Translations under genes and position numbers: made by a program
Assembly (NCBI GenBank): GCA_046582185.1
Contig: JAYGEX010000038.1
Coordinates: 1 to 64,000 of the forward strand
Direction of reading: 5' to 3'
DNA length: 64,000 nucleotides
Origin: GCA-002726655 sp046582185
GTDB taxonomy: Bacteria; Pseudomonadota; Gammaproteobacteria; Pseudomonadales; Azotimanducaceae
Part shown: in pieces, positions 1 through 9,170 of the stretch
Position numbering within the stretch: position 1 is the first letter of the stretch
How the letters are laid out: each line of letters starts with the position of its first letter
The notes under the pieces: model-generated
Seen by the model: the letters and a program-made list of their open reading frames with translations, nothing else
Database searches by the model: none
What the model was told of the DNA's origin: nothing

Positions 1-249
1 CATTCCGATATATACATTGGGGGCGAGTGAGTCGAAGTCTCTAAGCGTGGTCGGCTTAATCTGATTTATTGCCTCGCTACCCCAGGCTGTTACCGAAAGT
101 GGTACATCCTGTTGTGATTCATCGCGGCGCCGAGAAGTCACAACGACTTCTTCCATCTCGCGAGCACTTTCAGCCGCGAATGTGAGTGTTGGGCTAACTG
201 TCGATGCCAGCCAAACTACAATTCCCATTGAAATCTGTATAAGTTTCAT
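1..249 (-). CDS. TonB-dependent receptor, N-terminal part (runs off the left edge)
   Basis: The reading frame opens at an ATG at 249 behind a GGAGAAAGG ribosome site and stays open to position 1, giving 83 residues. Residues 1 to about 24 form a signal peptide ending in an Ala-rich cleavage region. Next comes a TonB-box-like EEVVVTSRRR stretch and the beginning of a plug domain (DVPLSVTAW, then LAPNVYIG). This pattern is typical of outer-membrane receptors that import siderophores, cobalamin or carbohydrates using energy from TonB/ExbBD. The substrate cannot be told because the barrel lies outside the window. Confidence 0.85.
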   Translation of the reverse strand, partial: MKLIQISMGIVVWLASTVSPTLTFAAESAREMEEVVVTSRRRDESQQDVPLSVTAWGSEAINQIKPTTLRDFDSLAPNVYIGM

Positions 250-404
250 TTCCTTTCTCCAGATTCTAGTTGTGTCTGTCGGGATAATGTAACGTTGATA
301 CACAACGAGGTATTTAGAGTACCCTAAATGAGCCCCAAAGTTCATTCGAATCAGTGAATACTCAATAAAAAAACGAGGCCTAATGTAGGTGAATACCAGC
401 ATAA

Positions 405-533
405 GTCGTGCCTAAAGTCGCACTGGCTGGGATCCAGGGTGATTTAACCCTGGCCGAAATGGTTAAGAAGTTTGAAGTTCATGCCAAGATCGGGTAACTG
501 ACAATGGAGAATGATTTTTTAGAACGCGGGCTC
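405..533 (+). mobile_element. Remnant of an IS3-family transposase OrfA
   Basis: Plus-strand translation from about 408 gives VALAGIQGDLTLAEMVKKFE, then VHAKIG, a TAA stop at 495, then LTMENDFLERGL. The first part matches the helix-turn-helix start of IS3 OrfA proteins. The second matches the end of the same protein (usually ..KIGQLTMENDFLE..), so the TAA replaces the Gln codon. The central part is deleted, and no OrfB, inverted repeats or target duplication were found. It is a dead fragment directly next to the DUF885 remnant and probably marks an old insertion. Confidence 0.6.
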
Positions 534-539
534 AACGTT

Positions 540-983
540 TTATCGCTCACCCGATCCTGATTGAACTTCTTCGATCCAGCGATCTACTCTCGATTCCAGC
601 AAAGGCATCGGCAGCGCGCCTACGCCAAGCACTACATCGTGGAATGTTCTGATATCAAAATTATTTCCTAGCGCCGACTCGGCATTTAGGCGAAGTTCCT
701 GAAACTTCATCATGCCGATCTTGTAGGCTATCGCCTGTCCTGGCCCGGTTATGTAACGCTGGATCTCAGAGCGTATCGCACCCTCCGCCTGTGCGGAATT
801 GTCGATAAAATATTGCACGGCACGCTCTTCGCCCCACTGTTGAGTATGAATACCGGTATCGACAACCAGGCGAAACGCTCTCCAGAGCTCGCCGCTCAGG
901 CGTCCGAAATCCGAATAAGAAGATAAGAAAAACAAACCAACGATTCCCATATCAAGCAAAGTATAAACATTGTTCCAGGTCAA
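540..983 (-). pseudogene. C-terminal fragment of a DUF885 family protein
   Basis: The fragment encodes about 147 residues. From FGRLSGELWRAFRLVVDTGI through YITGPGQAIAYKIG and FDIRTFHDVVLGVGALPM to the C-terminus it matches the end of DUF885 proteins, which are normally about 550-600 residues and are predicted secreted metallopeptidase-like proteins. The N-terminal three quarters, including the HExxH-like region, are absent. The first 25 residues do not look like the family, no ribosome site precedes the frame, and an IS3 remnant abuts its 3' end. It is best read as a truncated gene. Confidence 0.75.
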
Positions 984-1602
984 CCAAACGGTTGGTGCTT
1001 TCGTTGAATTTTAGCCAACAGGGAATTCTCTTACCCGATCACAGCTGCTTGGCTCACATCAATACAAGGCGATTTCACTCACACCGCAATGAACAGGCAG
1101 GTGTGTTTCTTCCCCTGGATCCACGTCGGCACCTGTGGTATGCGCGACACAAATTCAGCTTGCAGCCCTGATATCTAGAAAACGGGGTCAATAACTTGGT
1201 TCGATCGGTGTCACCCTTGGGTATATGTCATTGCACGACTTCGCTGACAGTGGCCTCCAGCAAATAAGCCAGTAGGTTCCTGACTTTCAGTAAGGGCCCC
1301 ATAGCCTATCGAGATATGAAGGGCAGTCCAACCAAGGCATGGATGGTGCATCATCGCGAAAAAGAGGATGACTGACAGATCTATGATTTAAGGGCCTACA
1401 GGTGGAAAGGTCGATCTTTGATTAGGTTTTCTTGATTGGCAGGGGCGATTTTTGGCTTGCTAACCCAAGCTATATTAAGATTGACTGGTTGCTGCAGTCT
1501 TCAATGGAGGCGGTTGTGCTGCAATATGATTTGCAAACCCTGCCAATTGATAATTCTCTGGTTTGCCTCCAAAGTCATGGGGCGAGGAGTTTCTCGCTGA
1601 GG
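984..1602. other. Stretch without an intact gene
   Basis: No convincing gene was found. Short open pieces exist on both strands: minus-strand codons ending near 1066 (..HLPVHCGVSEIALY) and plus-strand codons ending near 1378 (..PTKAWMVHHREKEDD). They have a protein-like composition but no recognisable family and no start signals. Given the decayed genes on both sides, this is probably more gene debris. Confidence 0.4.
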
Positions 1603-1725
1603 TTAATTCAGACGAGGTGTGGTCGTTATTTGGGTCATCCCAAGCGGCTTGAACACTTCGTTCACCAGGAATTTTTCGTAGGACCCTTGGGTGACGTGTT
1701 CCTGTTAACAACTAGTCGATTGTAA
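1603..1725 (-). pseudogene. Fragment of a beta-lactamase-family serine hydrolase
   Basis: A minus-strand frame reads VTQGSYEKFLVNEVFKPLGM followed by TQITTTPRLN and a TAA at 1603. This is the characteristic segment of class C beta-lactamase-related hydrolases (usually ..G.SYE.F....I..PLGM..T). The catalytic SxxK and YxN regions, expected upstream, are missing, and a stop codon lies just upstream in frame. It is therefore only a fragment. Two longer frames cover the same bases on the two strands but resemble nothing known. Confidence 0.55.
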
Positions 1726-1782
1726 TCCAGAGTGGCAGTGGTCGTTTCTCGGGATTTTGTGAGACTGTGGCTTGTGTAGCTA

Positions 1783-2282
1783 TCAAGCATTTTCTCTAAA
1801 GCACTCTGATAGCCACGCACCACCTTTCATCTTCAGTACATGGTTTTCACCATCTTCGATAAGGGAAGCTCGCGCGTCACGCATAATCTTCTCCATCGGA
1901 TATTCGTGTGTGAGTCCATTTGCGCCCAATAATTGTAGCGCTTCGCCAACGATCTCGATGCAAAGCTCTGTTGCTGAGGTCTTTGTGGTAACAGAAGCAA
2001 GGCAATGAGGACCTGTAACGAAGTTATACATCGTTGCTCGCCGCGAGATTGATCGAGAGAGTTCAAGCTTTCTGAACATTTCGAAGAGCCGATACTTGGT
2101 TAGTTGGTGCTCAATCAATGGGCCCCTCCCTGAATTCGTTCGTGGCAATAGGCGAGCGCGTGTTCATAGGCGGCTTTTGCAACACCAGTAAAGATCGATG
2201 CCATCTCCATGTTTCCAAATGCAAGTGCACCAAAGAATGATTCAAGATATCGATCATTTTCCACAACGACACATTCGCGAGG
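1783..2282 (-). pseudogene. Acyl-CoA dehydrogenase, C-terminal part with a frameshift
   Basis: Two minus-strand frames join into one acyl-CoA dehydrogenase C-terminal domain. The upstream frame reads PRECVVVENDRYLESFFGAL, then AFGNMEMASIFTGVAKAAYE and ALAYCHERIQGGA. The downstream frame continues PLIEHQLTKYRLFEMFRKLE, LLGANGLTHEYPMEKIMRDA and so on to a stop at 1783. The shift lies in the GGGGCCC run near 2121 and is consistent with loss of one base. The N-terminal FAD/acyl-CoA binding half is absent. Such enzymes carry out the first step of fatty acid or sterol side-chain beta-oxidation. A sequencing error could explain the frameshift but not the missing N-terminus. Confidence 0.75.
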
Positions 2283-2365
2283 CCCGTATCAAGATCAACG
2301 ATCGCAATCTTATCCGGGCGAACATCAGCCTGATGGCTCGTCCAGTCGTAATGCTTGTCGACCAT
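2283..2365 (-). pseudogene. First 28 codons of an AMP-forming acyl-CoA ligase
   Basis: Starting from ATG at 2365 the protein reads MVDKHYDWTSHQADVRPDKI then AIVDLDTG. This is the standard opening of AMP-binding acyl-CoA synthetases (W...A...PDK.A..D). After residue 28 the similarity stops and the acyl-CoA dehydrogenase fragment begins, in another frame. The simplest reading is one deletion that removed the rest of the ligase and the start of the neighbouring dehydrogenase. In intact genomes these two types are often adjacent in lipid-degradation clusters. Confidence 0.6.
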
Positions 2366-2508
2366 AAGGGAACACTCTTTTTTATAGATGTACTTAAGAT
2401 AACAAGTCAGATAGCAAGATGCTTTATAAAGATGTATAACATTTGAATCGCAAGTAAATAGCTATCAGCATCCGCAGGTATCTGCGTCGGGCGGGCAGGA
2501 GGAAGTCA

Positions 2509-3510
2509 ATGGAATTGAAGGTTGGATTGTTGGGCGGCGGGAGCTGGGGAACAACTGTTGCGTCGCTGGTTGCACGGAATGCCCCTATCACTTTGTGGGC
2601 ACGAGACAAGAGCACGACACAGGAGATTAACGAGGACCACACCAACACTAAATATCTGCCAGATGCAAAACTCCCGGTACGCTTACGAGCAACTAACGAT
2701 CTGCAAGAAGCGGTACAAAACATGGATGTGATTATCGTTGGCATTCCATCGCAAAATTTTCGTGGTGTACTGCACGATATCAAAAACTATATACGCCCCT
2801 TGGTGCCTATTGTTAGTTTAAGCAAGGGCCTGGAACTGTCCACCGGCATGCGCATGACCGAGGTAATCAACGAGGTGTTACCAGCACATCCCCGCGGTGT
2901 ATTGACGGGTCCAAACCTGGCAAGAGAAATCATGTCTGGATTTGCGGCGGCGAGTGTCATGGCGATGGAAGACCAGGTGATCGTCAAAACCCTGCAGAAG
3001 TTATTTCATAGCGGGCTCTTCCGGGTATATACAAATCACGATGTTATTGGCTGCGAACTTGGCGGTGTACTGAAGAACATCATCGCAATCGCAGCTGGTA
3101 TGGGCGACGGGCAAGGCGCTGGGGACAACACTCGTTCTGCGGTTATCACGCGGGGTCTCGCTGAAATATCCCGGCTGGGTGTCGCCATGGGAGGAGAAAT
3201 GCAGACCTTTTCCGGCCTTACAGGTATGGGGGACCTTGTTGCCACATGCACCAGCCCGCTGAGTCGAAATCGCTCGGTTGGATACGAACTGGGAAAAGGG
3301 CGTAAAATTCAAGAGATCATCGACGACATGTTTATGATCGCAGAAGGCGTAAAGAGTGCACCTGCTGTGATGGCGCTCGCCAATGAGTATAATGTCGAAA
3401 TGCCAATCGCACAGGAGGTCTATGACGTCTGTCGCGGGGCAAGCTCAGCCAAGAAGGCATTTCGCGGGCTATTGCGTGCTGGCATTGGCGCAGAGTCTGA
3501 ACCAGGGTAA
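2509..3510 (+). CDS. gpsA: Glycerol-3-phosphate dehydrogenase [NAD(P)+]
   Basis: The product is 333 residues, the usual length. It reduces dihydroxyacetone phosphate to sn-glycerol 3-phosphate in the cytoplasm, the first step of phospholipid synthesis. The N-terminal Rossmann motif GLLGGGSWGTT (residues 6-16) binds the nucleotide. The VSLSKGLE and GPNLAREI segments and the C-terminal-domain catalytic Lys in CELGGVLKNIIAIAAG are all present, as is LTGMGDLVATCTS. The ATG at 2509 follows a GGAGGAAG ribosome site. The gene stands alone on the plus strand between a decayed region and coaX. Confidence 0.97.
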   Translation: MELKVGLLGGGSWGTTVASLVARNAPITLWARDKSTTQEINEDHTNTKYLPDAKLPVRLRATNDLQEAVQNMDVIIVGIPSQNFRGVLHDIKNYIRPLVPIVSLSKGLELSTGMRMTEVINEVLPAHPRGVLTGPNLAREIMSGFAAASVMAMEDQVIVKTLQKLFHSGLFRVYTNHDVIGCELGGVLKNIIAIAAGMGDGQGAGDNTRSAVITRGLAEISRLGVAMGGEMQTFSGLTGMGDLVATCTSPLSRNRSVGYELGKGRKIQEIIDDMFMIAEGVKSAPAVMALANEYNVEMPIAQEVYDVCRGASSAKKAFRGLLRAGIGAESEPG

Positions 3511-3523
3511 TCTTTTGTGAAAA

Positions 3524-3571
3524 CAGCCTTGAGCTAAAACAGCCCTGAGCTAAAGCAGCCCTGAGCTAAAA
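3524..3571 (+). repeat. Three 16-bp tandem repeats downstream of gpsA
   Basis: The unit CAGCCCTGAGCTAAAA occurs three times in a row (3524-3539, 3540-3555, 3556-3571) with one or two mismatches. The array starts 13 bases after the gpsA stop codon. It is one of several such short arrays at gene ends in this window. The rest of the gpsA-coaX gap (3572-3768) shows nothing else recognisable. Confidence 0.9.
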
Positions 3572-3768
3572 AAATATGATACTGCACTGATCTTTACAGA
3601 CAGAAACAGGGAATTAACCAGAATTAAAAACTAAATCAGGACTTGATCCACTCTCGGACAGGTACCAGCAGCGAGCTTCCATAAGGAATTTCTACCTTAC
3701 TGTTGGTCCTTCCGTGAATACCTGCCGAACACGCCCGGTAGCTAAGGAAACAACAATAAGGAATATGC

Positions 3769-4542
3769 ATGCTGTTATGTCTAGATGTAGGTAATACACA
3801 AATATTTGGCGGCTTATATGACGAGGATGAGCTGAAAGTACAGTTCCGGCGAACCTCCCAACTAAGAAGCTCGTCTGATGAATTGGGAGTCTTCTTTCGC
3901 TCCGTGCTAAGGGAAAATGACATTGACCCGTCACTCATCAGCGAAATAGCAATTTGCTGCGTGGTACCAGACCTTCTCTATTCCCTACGGGCATGTTGTC
4001 AAAAGTACTTTGGCCTTGAACCCCTTGTATTACGCCCAGGTATTAAAACCGGGCTAAAGATTCTCTACCGGGATCCAAAGGAAGTGGGAGCCGATCGAAT
4101 CGCAGATGCGGTTGGCGCAGTCACCATGTTTCCCGGAAAGAATCTCATCGTCGCGGATTTTGGCACTGCGACGACAATTTGCGCAATCTCATGCAATAAG
4201 GAATTCCTTGGCGGCAATATTATTCCTGGCGTCCGTTTGGCCATGGAAGCATTGGGAGAACGGACCGCACAACTGCCATCTGTAGAAATCAAACCAACTC
4301 GCACCGCGCTTGGAAAGACAACAATTGAGAGCATTCAATCGGGGTTGTACTGGTCAAATGTTGGAATGATCCGGGAGCTGATCATCCGTATTACGGATGA
4401 AGTATTCGCAGACGACCCACCGATCGTTATCGGCACAGGCGGCTTTGCGCAGCTTTTCACAAGAGAAAAGTTATTTGATCATATTCTCTCGGATTTAATC
4501 CTGACCGGGCTGCAGGAAATTGTGAGGCTGAACCAGAAGTAG
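3769..4542 (+). CDS. coaX: Type III pantothenate kinase
   Basis: The product is 257 residues and phosphorylates pantothenate, the first committed step of coenzyme A synthesis. The N-terminal phosphate-binding motif LDVGNTQIFGGLY (residues 5-17), the catalytic-Asp segment GADRIADAVGA (about 107-117), the phosphate-2 motif VADFGTATT (about 128-136) and the GGNIIPGV motif (about 147-154) are typical of the ASKHA-fold CoaX family. The start is an ATG with AATAAGGAA just upstream. CoaX differs from the CoaA and CoaW kinases in needing a monovalent cation and resisting CoA feedback (family knowledge). The stop is TAG. Confidence 0.95.
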   Translation: MLLCLDVGNTQIFGGLYDEDELKVQFRRTSQLRSSSDELGVFFRSVLRENDIDPSLISEIAICCVVPDLLYSLRACCQKYFGLEPLVLRPGIKTGLKILYRDPKEVGADRIADAVGAVTMFPGKNLIVADFGTATTICAISCNKEFLGGNIIPGVRLAMEALGERTAQLPSVEIKPTRTALGKTTIESIQSGLYWSNVGMIRELIIRITDEVFADDPPIVIGTGGFAQLFTREKLFDHILSDLILTGLQEIVRLNQK

Positions 4543-4662
4543 TCTGGGCAGACTATTATGCTATATAGCGAATTTTGACTACAAAAATCCTACTTGATAA
4601 AGCAGGTTAGTACTGAAGCGGCGACCTCTGGTGAATACCACTATTGACTCGGCCTTTCTGAC

Positions 4663-4857
4663 CTAGTCGTCCGTGCCGTTCTTAACGTTAGAGTCTTCAG
4701 CTTGAATCTTCTGGTAGATCTCTTCCCTGTGAACTGCAATCTCCTTAGGAGCGCTAACTCCAATTCTAACCTGATTGCCTTTCACGCCTAGTACTGTCAC
4801 TGTAACATTATCCCCTATCATTAATGTTTCACCAACTCGCCGAGTTAAAATGAGCAT
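4663..4857 (-). CDS. csrA: Carbon storage regulator CsrA/RsmA
   Basis: The product is 64 residues, the usual size. CsrA binds GGA motifs in the 5' leader of mRNAs and represses or activates translation. It works as a dimer with swapped strands. MLILTRRVGETLMIGD opens the protein and GVSAPKEIAVHREEIYQKI carries the conserved RNA-contacting Arg (residue 44). The gene lies 63 bp downstream of lysC, the common gammaproteobacterial order alaS-lysC-csrA. Its activity is normally titrated by CsrB/RsmZ-type RNAs; a candidate lies at 15334-15507 in this window. The stop is TAG. Confidence 0.97.
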   Translation of the reverse strand: MLILTRRVGETLMIGDNVTVTVLGVKGNQVRIGVSAPKEIAVHREEIYQKIQAEDSNVKNGTDD

Positions 4858-4920
4858 CGCTCTCTCCTTTTTATAGACTTACCACTCAAACGCCAACCAA
4901 CCATCACCACGATAAGGTTG

Positions 4921-6162
4921 TTAGGAGCTTTCTCCATTTTCGACATCCAGATCAAAAGCTGTATGAAGTGCTCGTACTGCTAATTCAAGATACTTCTCAT
5001 CTATAACGACCGAAATCTTGATTTCTGAAGTAGAAATCATCTGAATGTTGATAGATTCATCCGCCAATATACGAAACATTCTGGTTGCTACCCCGGCATG
5101 TGATCTCATCCCAACGCCTACCATGGATAACTTCGCAATTTTATTGTCTCCTGACACCTCTCGCGCTTCAATACTTTTTGCTATTTTTTTGACTATTTTA
5201 GTCGCTTCTTCATAGTCTTCCCGACGCACGGTAAAGGTAAAATCTGTACTCATATCAGCCGCAACGTTCTGGACTATCATGTCTACTTCAATATTCGCAT
5301 CACTGACTGGGCCAAGAATTTTGGACGCAATCCCTGGAATATCTTTAACGCCGACCACGGTAATCTTTGCTTCGTCACGGGTAAACGCGATTCCGGAGAT
5401 AATTGGTTGTTCCATATCAGATCTATCCTCGTTAGTAATTAGCGTACCTGGTGAATCCTCAAAACTGGACAACACTCGAAGAGGAACCTGGTACTTACTG
5501 GCAAATTCAACGGCCCGGGAGTGCAACACTTTGGAGCCAAGACTCGCGAGTTCTAACATTTCTTCAAAAGTCAGTCGCTCCAGACATCGCGCTTGCCGCA
5601 CTACTCTTGGGTCGGTTGTAAAAACACCCTCAACATCCGTAAATATCTGGCATTCGTCGGCTCCGAGCACTGCAGCTAGTGCAACGACAGTAGTGTCAGA
5701 TCCCCCACGACCAAGAGTTGTAATATCGTTTTTTTCATCGACACCCTGAAATCCTGCTATAACAGGAACGATGCCAGCATCCAGGTCTGCCCGCAGTTTT
5801 TGAGTATCAACATCAAGGATTCGAGCACGCGTATGAGCTGAATCTGTGAGAATTTTAATTTGACCGCCGGTATAGGATTTCGCCTTACATCCCAATTTCA
5901 TCAGCACCATGGAAAGCAGCGACATGGTGACCTGTTCCCCGGTTGAAAGTAGCACATCAATTTCGCGGCGCGCATCAGGCTCCTTAAAATCAACTTCACG
6001 AGCAAGTTTATCGAGCCGGTCAGTCTCCTTTCCCATTGCAGAGACCACGACCACAACCTCATGACCAGCACTCTTGGCTTTTAATATATGAGAAGCGACA
6101 TTTTCCATATGGGAAATAGAAGCGACCGAGGTTCCGCCATATTTCTGAACCACTAATGACAT
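4921..6162 (-). CDS. lysC: Aspartate kinase
   Basis: The product is 413 residues. It phosphorylates L-aspartate, the entry step to lysine, threonine, methionine and diaminopimelate. The kinase domain begins with VQKYGGTSVAS and includes TLGRGGSDTTVVALAAVLGA. Two regulatory ACT domains follow from about residue 265 (FTRDEAKITVVGVKDIPGIA and KLSMVGVGMRSHAGVATRMF). This is the monofunctional, feedback-regulated type, probably inhibited by lysine and/or threonine; there is no fused homoserine dehydrogenase. It sits 50 bp downstream of alaS and upstream of csrA in the same direction. Confidence 0.96.
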   Translation of the reverse strand: MSLVVQKYGGTSVASISHMENVASHILKAKSAGHEVVVVVSAMGKETDRLDKLAREVDFKEPDARREIDVLLSTGEQVTMSLLSMVLMKLGCKAKSYTGGQIKILTDSAHTRARILDVDTQKLRADLDAGIVPVIAGFQGVDEKNDITTLGRGGSDTTVVALAAVLGADECQIFTDVEGVFTTDPRVVRQARCLERLTFEEMLELASLGSKVLHSRAVEFASKYQVPLRVLSSFEDSPGTLITNEDRSDMEQPIISGIAFTRDEAKITVVGVKDIPGIASKILGPVSDANIEVDMIVQNVAADMSTDFTFTVRREDYEEATKIVKKIAKSIEAREVSGDNKIAKLSMVGVGMRSHAGVATRMFRILADESINIQMISTSEIKISVVIDEKYLELAVRALHTAFDLDVENGESS

Positions 6163-6212
6163 GAGATGACCTCCACTTCCAATACCGCTTTAATAAGTAG
6201 CACAATAATCAC

Positions 6213-8810
6213 CTAAAGCCGGCTCTTGACGTATTCTTCGACAGTGTCCAGGGCTGCAGGTAATGCCTCTGCATCTGATCCACCAGCACGCGCCATGTCA
6301 GGCCGCCCGCCACCTTTACCGCCGACTTGTTGGGCAACGTGATTCACTAACTGTCCAGCGTTTACTTTGTCTGTCATATCTTTGGTAACGCCAGCGATAA
6401 GTGATACTTTTCCATCATTGATACTTGCAAGCACTATTACACCGGTACCAATCTTGTTCTTAAGACGGTCGAGAGCATCTGGCAGCGTTTTGGGACTGGC
6501 ACCATCCAATAAGCTGACGATTAATTTCGAGCCTCCAAGATCGATAGCAGATTCTGCAATATCGTTGCCCGCGCCACTGGCAATTTTCATATTAAGTTGA
6601 GCAACTTCCTTCTCGAGCTTCTTATTTTGCTCTACCAGTGACCTTACCTTATCAACATAGTTCCCCTTGTCTGCTCGCAGGATGCCAGAGGATACATTGA
6701 TCAAATCGTCCTGCGTCTCAATGGATGTAATAGCGGTAATTCCCGTTACGGCTTCTATCCGTCTGATTCCAGATGCGATCCCCTGTTCAGCAACGATCTT
6801 GAATAGGCCAATGTCACCGGTGCGTACGGCATGGGTTCCACCACACAATTCCACTGAATAACCATTACCCATGGTGAGAACTCGAACCGCTTCTGAATAC
6901 TTCTCGCCGAACAGAGCCATGGCGCCTTTTTCCCTGGCTGCTTCAATGGCCATCACTTCTGTTTGTATTTCAGAATTCTGACGGATCTGATCGTTTACCA
7001 GGCGTTCAATTGTTCTAACTTCCTCGGAAGTCATTGGCTCAAAATGAGAGAAATCAAATCTCAACTTTTCCGCATCAACCAGAGATCCACGTTGATTCAC
7101 ATGGTCGCCGAGAACATTTCGCAGCGCAGCATGTAACAGATGAGTCGCCGAGTGATTCAATACAGTCGCAGAGCGCACTCTGCTATCCACTTCCCCATCC
7201 AGTTTATCGCCAATGGTCAGGGTTCCTTCGTTAAGCCTACATATGTGAAGGAAGGTTTCGTTGTCTTTAGTTGTGTCCAGCACCGCAAGGCTCACACCAT
7301 TACCACTGAGCACGCCGGTATCTCCTGCCTGGCCGCCGGACTCTCCGTAGAATGGGGTCTTGTCCAGAACGACAATAAGATCATCTCCTGCGCTGACGGA
7401 TTCAACCTGCTGCTCGCCAATAAACAATGCCAACACCTTGCCCTGACCACGAAGAGATTCGTAACCAATGAATTGAGTCTGGTAGTCCAAATTGAACTCA
7501 CTCAAGTCGGTACTATCGAATTTACTGGCAGCTCTGGCGCGTTGACGCTGAGCATCCATTTCCCGTTCGAAGCCTTCCAAATCAATTTCCAGATTTCTTT
7601 CGCGGGCGATGTCGGCCGTCAAGTCCACTGGAAACCCATAAGTATCGTACAACTTAAATACAACTTCACCGGGAATAACCGTTCCATCCAACTGCCTTAT
7701 GGTTTCCCCAAGAATCTTCATGCCCTGATCCAGAGTGAGCTCAAACTGCTCTTCCTCTTTTAACACGATCCTCTCAATCTGGGATTGAGTACTGGCGAGT
7801 AGTGGGTAAACATCGCCCATTTCCTCTACCAGAGTTTGCACAAGCTTGTGGAAGAACGGGCCGCTGGACTGGAGCTTATGTCCATGTCTAAGCGCACGAC
7901 GAATAATACGCCGCATCACATAACCACGGCCCTCATTTGACGGCAGAACACCATCTGCAATTAGAAACGCCGTTGAGCGGATGTGATCAGCTATCACCTT
8001 CAAGGAGTCATTCTCTAAATCATTGCATTTCAGTAGTTCACCTGCTCGTTTGATCAGGCGCTGAAAGACATCGGTATCATAATTATTGTGAACGTTTTGC
8101 AGTATTGCCGCTAAGCGCTCGAGCCCCATGCCGGTATCAACGCCAGGCTTTTCAAGCGGCGTCAAGGTGCCATCGGCGCTCTTGTCATACTGTGGAAATA
8201 CGAGGTTCCAGATTTCAATATAGCGATCCAGCTCGCCATCGGGACTGCCCGGCGGACCACCGGGAACATCAGGACCATGGTCGTAGAATATTTCCGAACT
8301 TGGGCCACAAGGGCCGGTATCTCCCATGCTCCAAAAGTTATCTTCATCACCAAGACGGGTAATGCGTTCAGGATCAAAGCCGATATCATTAATCCATATC
8401 GCTTCTGCTTCATCATCCGTGGTATGAACGGTAACCCACAATCTTTCCGGTGGCAGCTTTATGACCTCAGTCAGAAACTCCCAGGCATATTCAATAGCTT
8501 CTTTTTTAAAGTAATCACCAAAACTGAAGTTCCCCAGCATTTCGAAGAAGGTATGGTGCCTCGCCGTATAACCGACATTATCCAGATCATTGTGCTTTCC
8601 ACCCGCCCGGACGCACCGCTGACAGCTGACTGCGCGGGTATAACCACGTTTCTCCTTTAACGCCAATGCATCTTTGAACTGAACCATGCCCGCATTGGTA
8701 AATAGCAGGGTCGGGTCATTGCCCGTTACCAGTGGAGATGACTCCACAATCTGATGGTCCTTGCTGGCAAAATATTCCAGAAACGCAGCGCGCAATTCTT
8801 TGCTGTTCAT
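6213..8810 (-). CDS. alaS: Alanine--tRNA ligase
   Basis: The product is 865 residues, close to the usual 875. It charges tRNA-Ala with alanine and edits Ser/Gly mischarging. The class II catalytic core is N-terminal (FTNAGMVQFKD, RHHTFFEMLGNFSFGDYFK). The editing domain has the HSATHLLHAAL zinc motif near residue 560 and VELCGGTHAVRTGDIG near 660. The C-terminal DHHA1-like C-Ala domain ends with GGKGGGRPDMARAGGSD. All expected motifs are intact. It probably heads the alaS-lysC-csrA transcription unit; the stop is TAG. Confidence 0.97.
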   Translation of the reverse strand: MNSKELRAAFLEYFASKDHQIVESSPLVTGNDPTLLFTNAGMVQFKDALALKEKRGYTRAVSCQRCVRAGGKHNDLDNVGYTARHHTFFEMLGNFSFGDYFKKEAIEYAWEFLTEVIKLPPERLWVTVHTTDDEAEAIWINDIGFDPERITRLGDEDNFWSMGDTGPCGPSSEIFYDHGPDVPGGPPGSPDGELDRYIEIWNLVFPQYDKSADGTLTPLEKPGVDTGMGLERLAAILQNVHNNYDTDVFQRLIKRAGELLKCNDLENDSLKVIADHIRSTAFLIADGVLPSNEGRGYVMRRIIRRALRHGHKLQSSGPFFHKLVQTLVEEMGDVYPLLASTQSQIERIVLKEEEQFELTLDQGMKILGETIRQLDGTVIPGEVVFKLYDTYGFPVDLTADIARERNLEIDLEGFEREMDAQRQRARAASKFDSTDLSEFNLDYQTQFIGYESLRGQGKVLALFIGEQQVESVSAGDDLIVVLDKTPFYGESGGQAGDTGVLSGNGVSLAVLDTTKDNETFLHICRLNEGTLTIGDKLDGEVDSRVRSATVLNHSATHLLHAALRNVLGDHVNQRGSLVDAEKLRFDFSHFEPMTSEEVRTIERLVNDQIRQNSEIQTEVMAIEAAREKGAMALFGEKYSEAVRVLTMGNGYSVELCGGTHAVRTGDIGLFKIVAEQGIASGIRRIEAVTGITAITSIETQDDLINVSSGILRADKGNYVDKVRSLVEQNKKLEKEVAQLNMKIASGAGNDIAESAIDLGGSKLIVSLLDGASPKTLPDALDRLKNKIGTGVIVLASINDGKVSLIAGVTKDMTDKVNAGQLVNHVAQQVGGKGGGRPDMARAGGSDAEALPAALDTVEEYVKSRL

Positions 8811-9144
8811 AGCTCCCGCTCAAAGTTCTTTGTAGTCAAAATTCAGGCTCTTCTAATTATCCGTTATTGCTAAGGATTTTTCTTACAAACCGCTCACGGC
8901 TGTTTATACGAACCGCTCAAGGCTGTTACTCCACAATCAAGCTACAACGGGAATTTGAAGACCGGTAAAGATACAGAAAAACACTGGAATACTAAAGAAA
9001 ACTTCTTATCCTTGTTCACCAGTAGAATTTAGGGTTTTGATTGGAAATGGGACTTTTTGGCAATGGAAACCATGCACAACGAGCAATCGGGGTATTTCGG
9101 TGCTTGAAAGCAATGAGTAGCAGGTACGATTTGCTGACTAATAC
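8811..9144. other. Intergenic region between recX and alaS
   Basis: No gene is visible on either strand. The promoter of alaS must lie here or further upstream. The only structure seen is a 17-bp direct repeat, AACCGCTCACGGCTGTT (8888-8904) and AACCGCTCAAGGCTGTT (8911-8927), with a 23-bp period. Confidence 0.6.
8888..8927 (+). repeat. 17-bp direct repeat upstream of alaS
   Basis: There are two copies, 16 of 17 bases identical, spaced by 6 bp. The core CCGCTCAAGGCTGTTA resembles CCGTTCAAGACTGTTA in the repeat upstream of fdxA (14809-14857). The two loci may therefore share an ancestral short sequence. Confidence 0.8.
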
Positions 9145-9170
9145 TTCCCTTACTAATGTTCCTTACTAAT
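9145..9170 (+). repeat. Short tandem repeat at the recX 3' end
   Basis: TTCCCTTACTAAT (9145-9157) is followed by TTCCTTACTAAT (9159-9170). The second copy covers the recX stop codon, so the duplication has altered or supplied the last codons of recX. Confidence 0.7.

Noticed and set aside
1432..1725. A 97-codon plus-strand frame
   Set aside because: It lies opposite a serine-hydrolase fragment, lacks a ribosome site and has no recognisable family.
7140..7763. A 207-codon open frame on the plus strand inside alaS
   Set aside because: It lies fully antisense to a conserved, intact alanyl-tRNA synthetase and has no recognisable motif.
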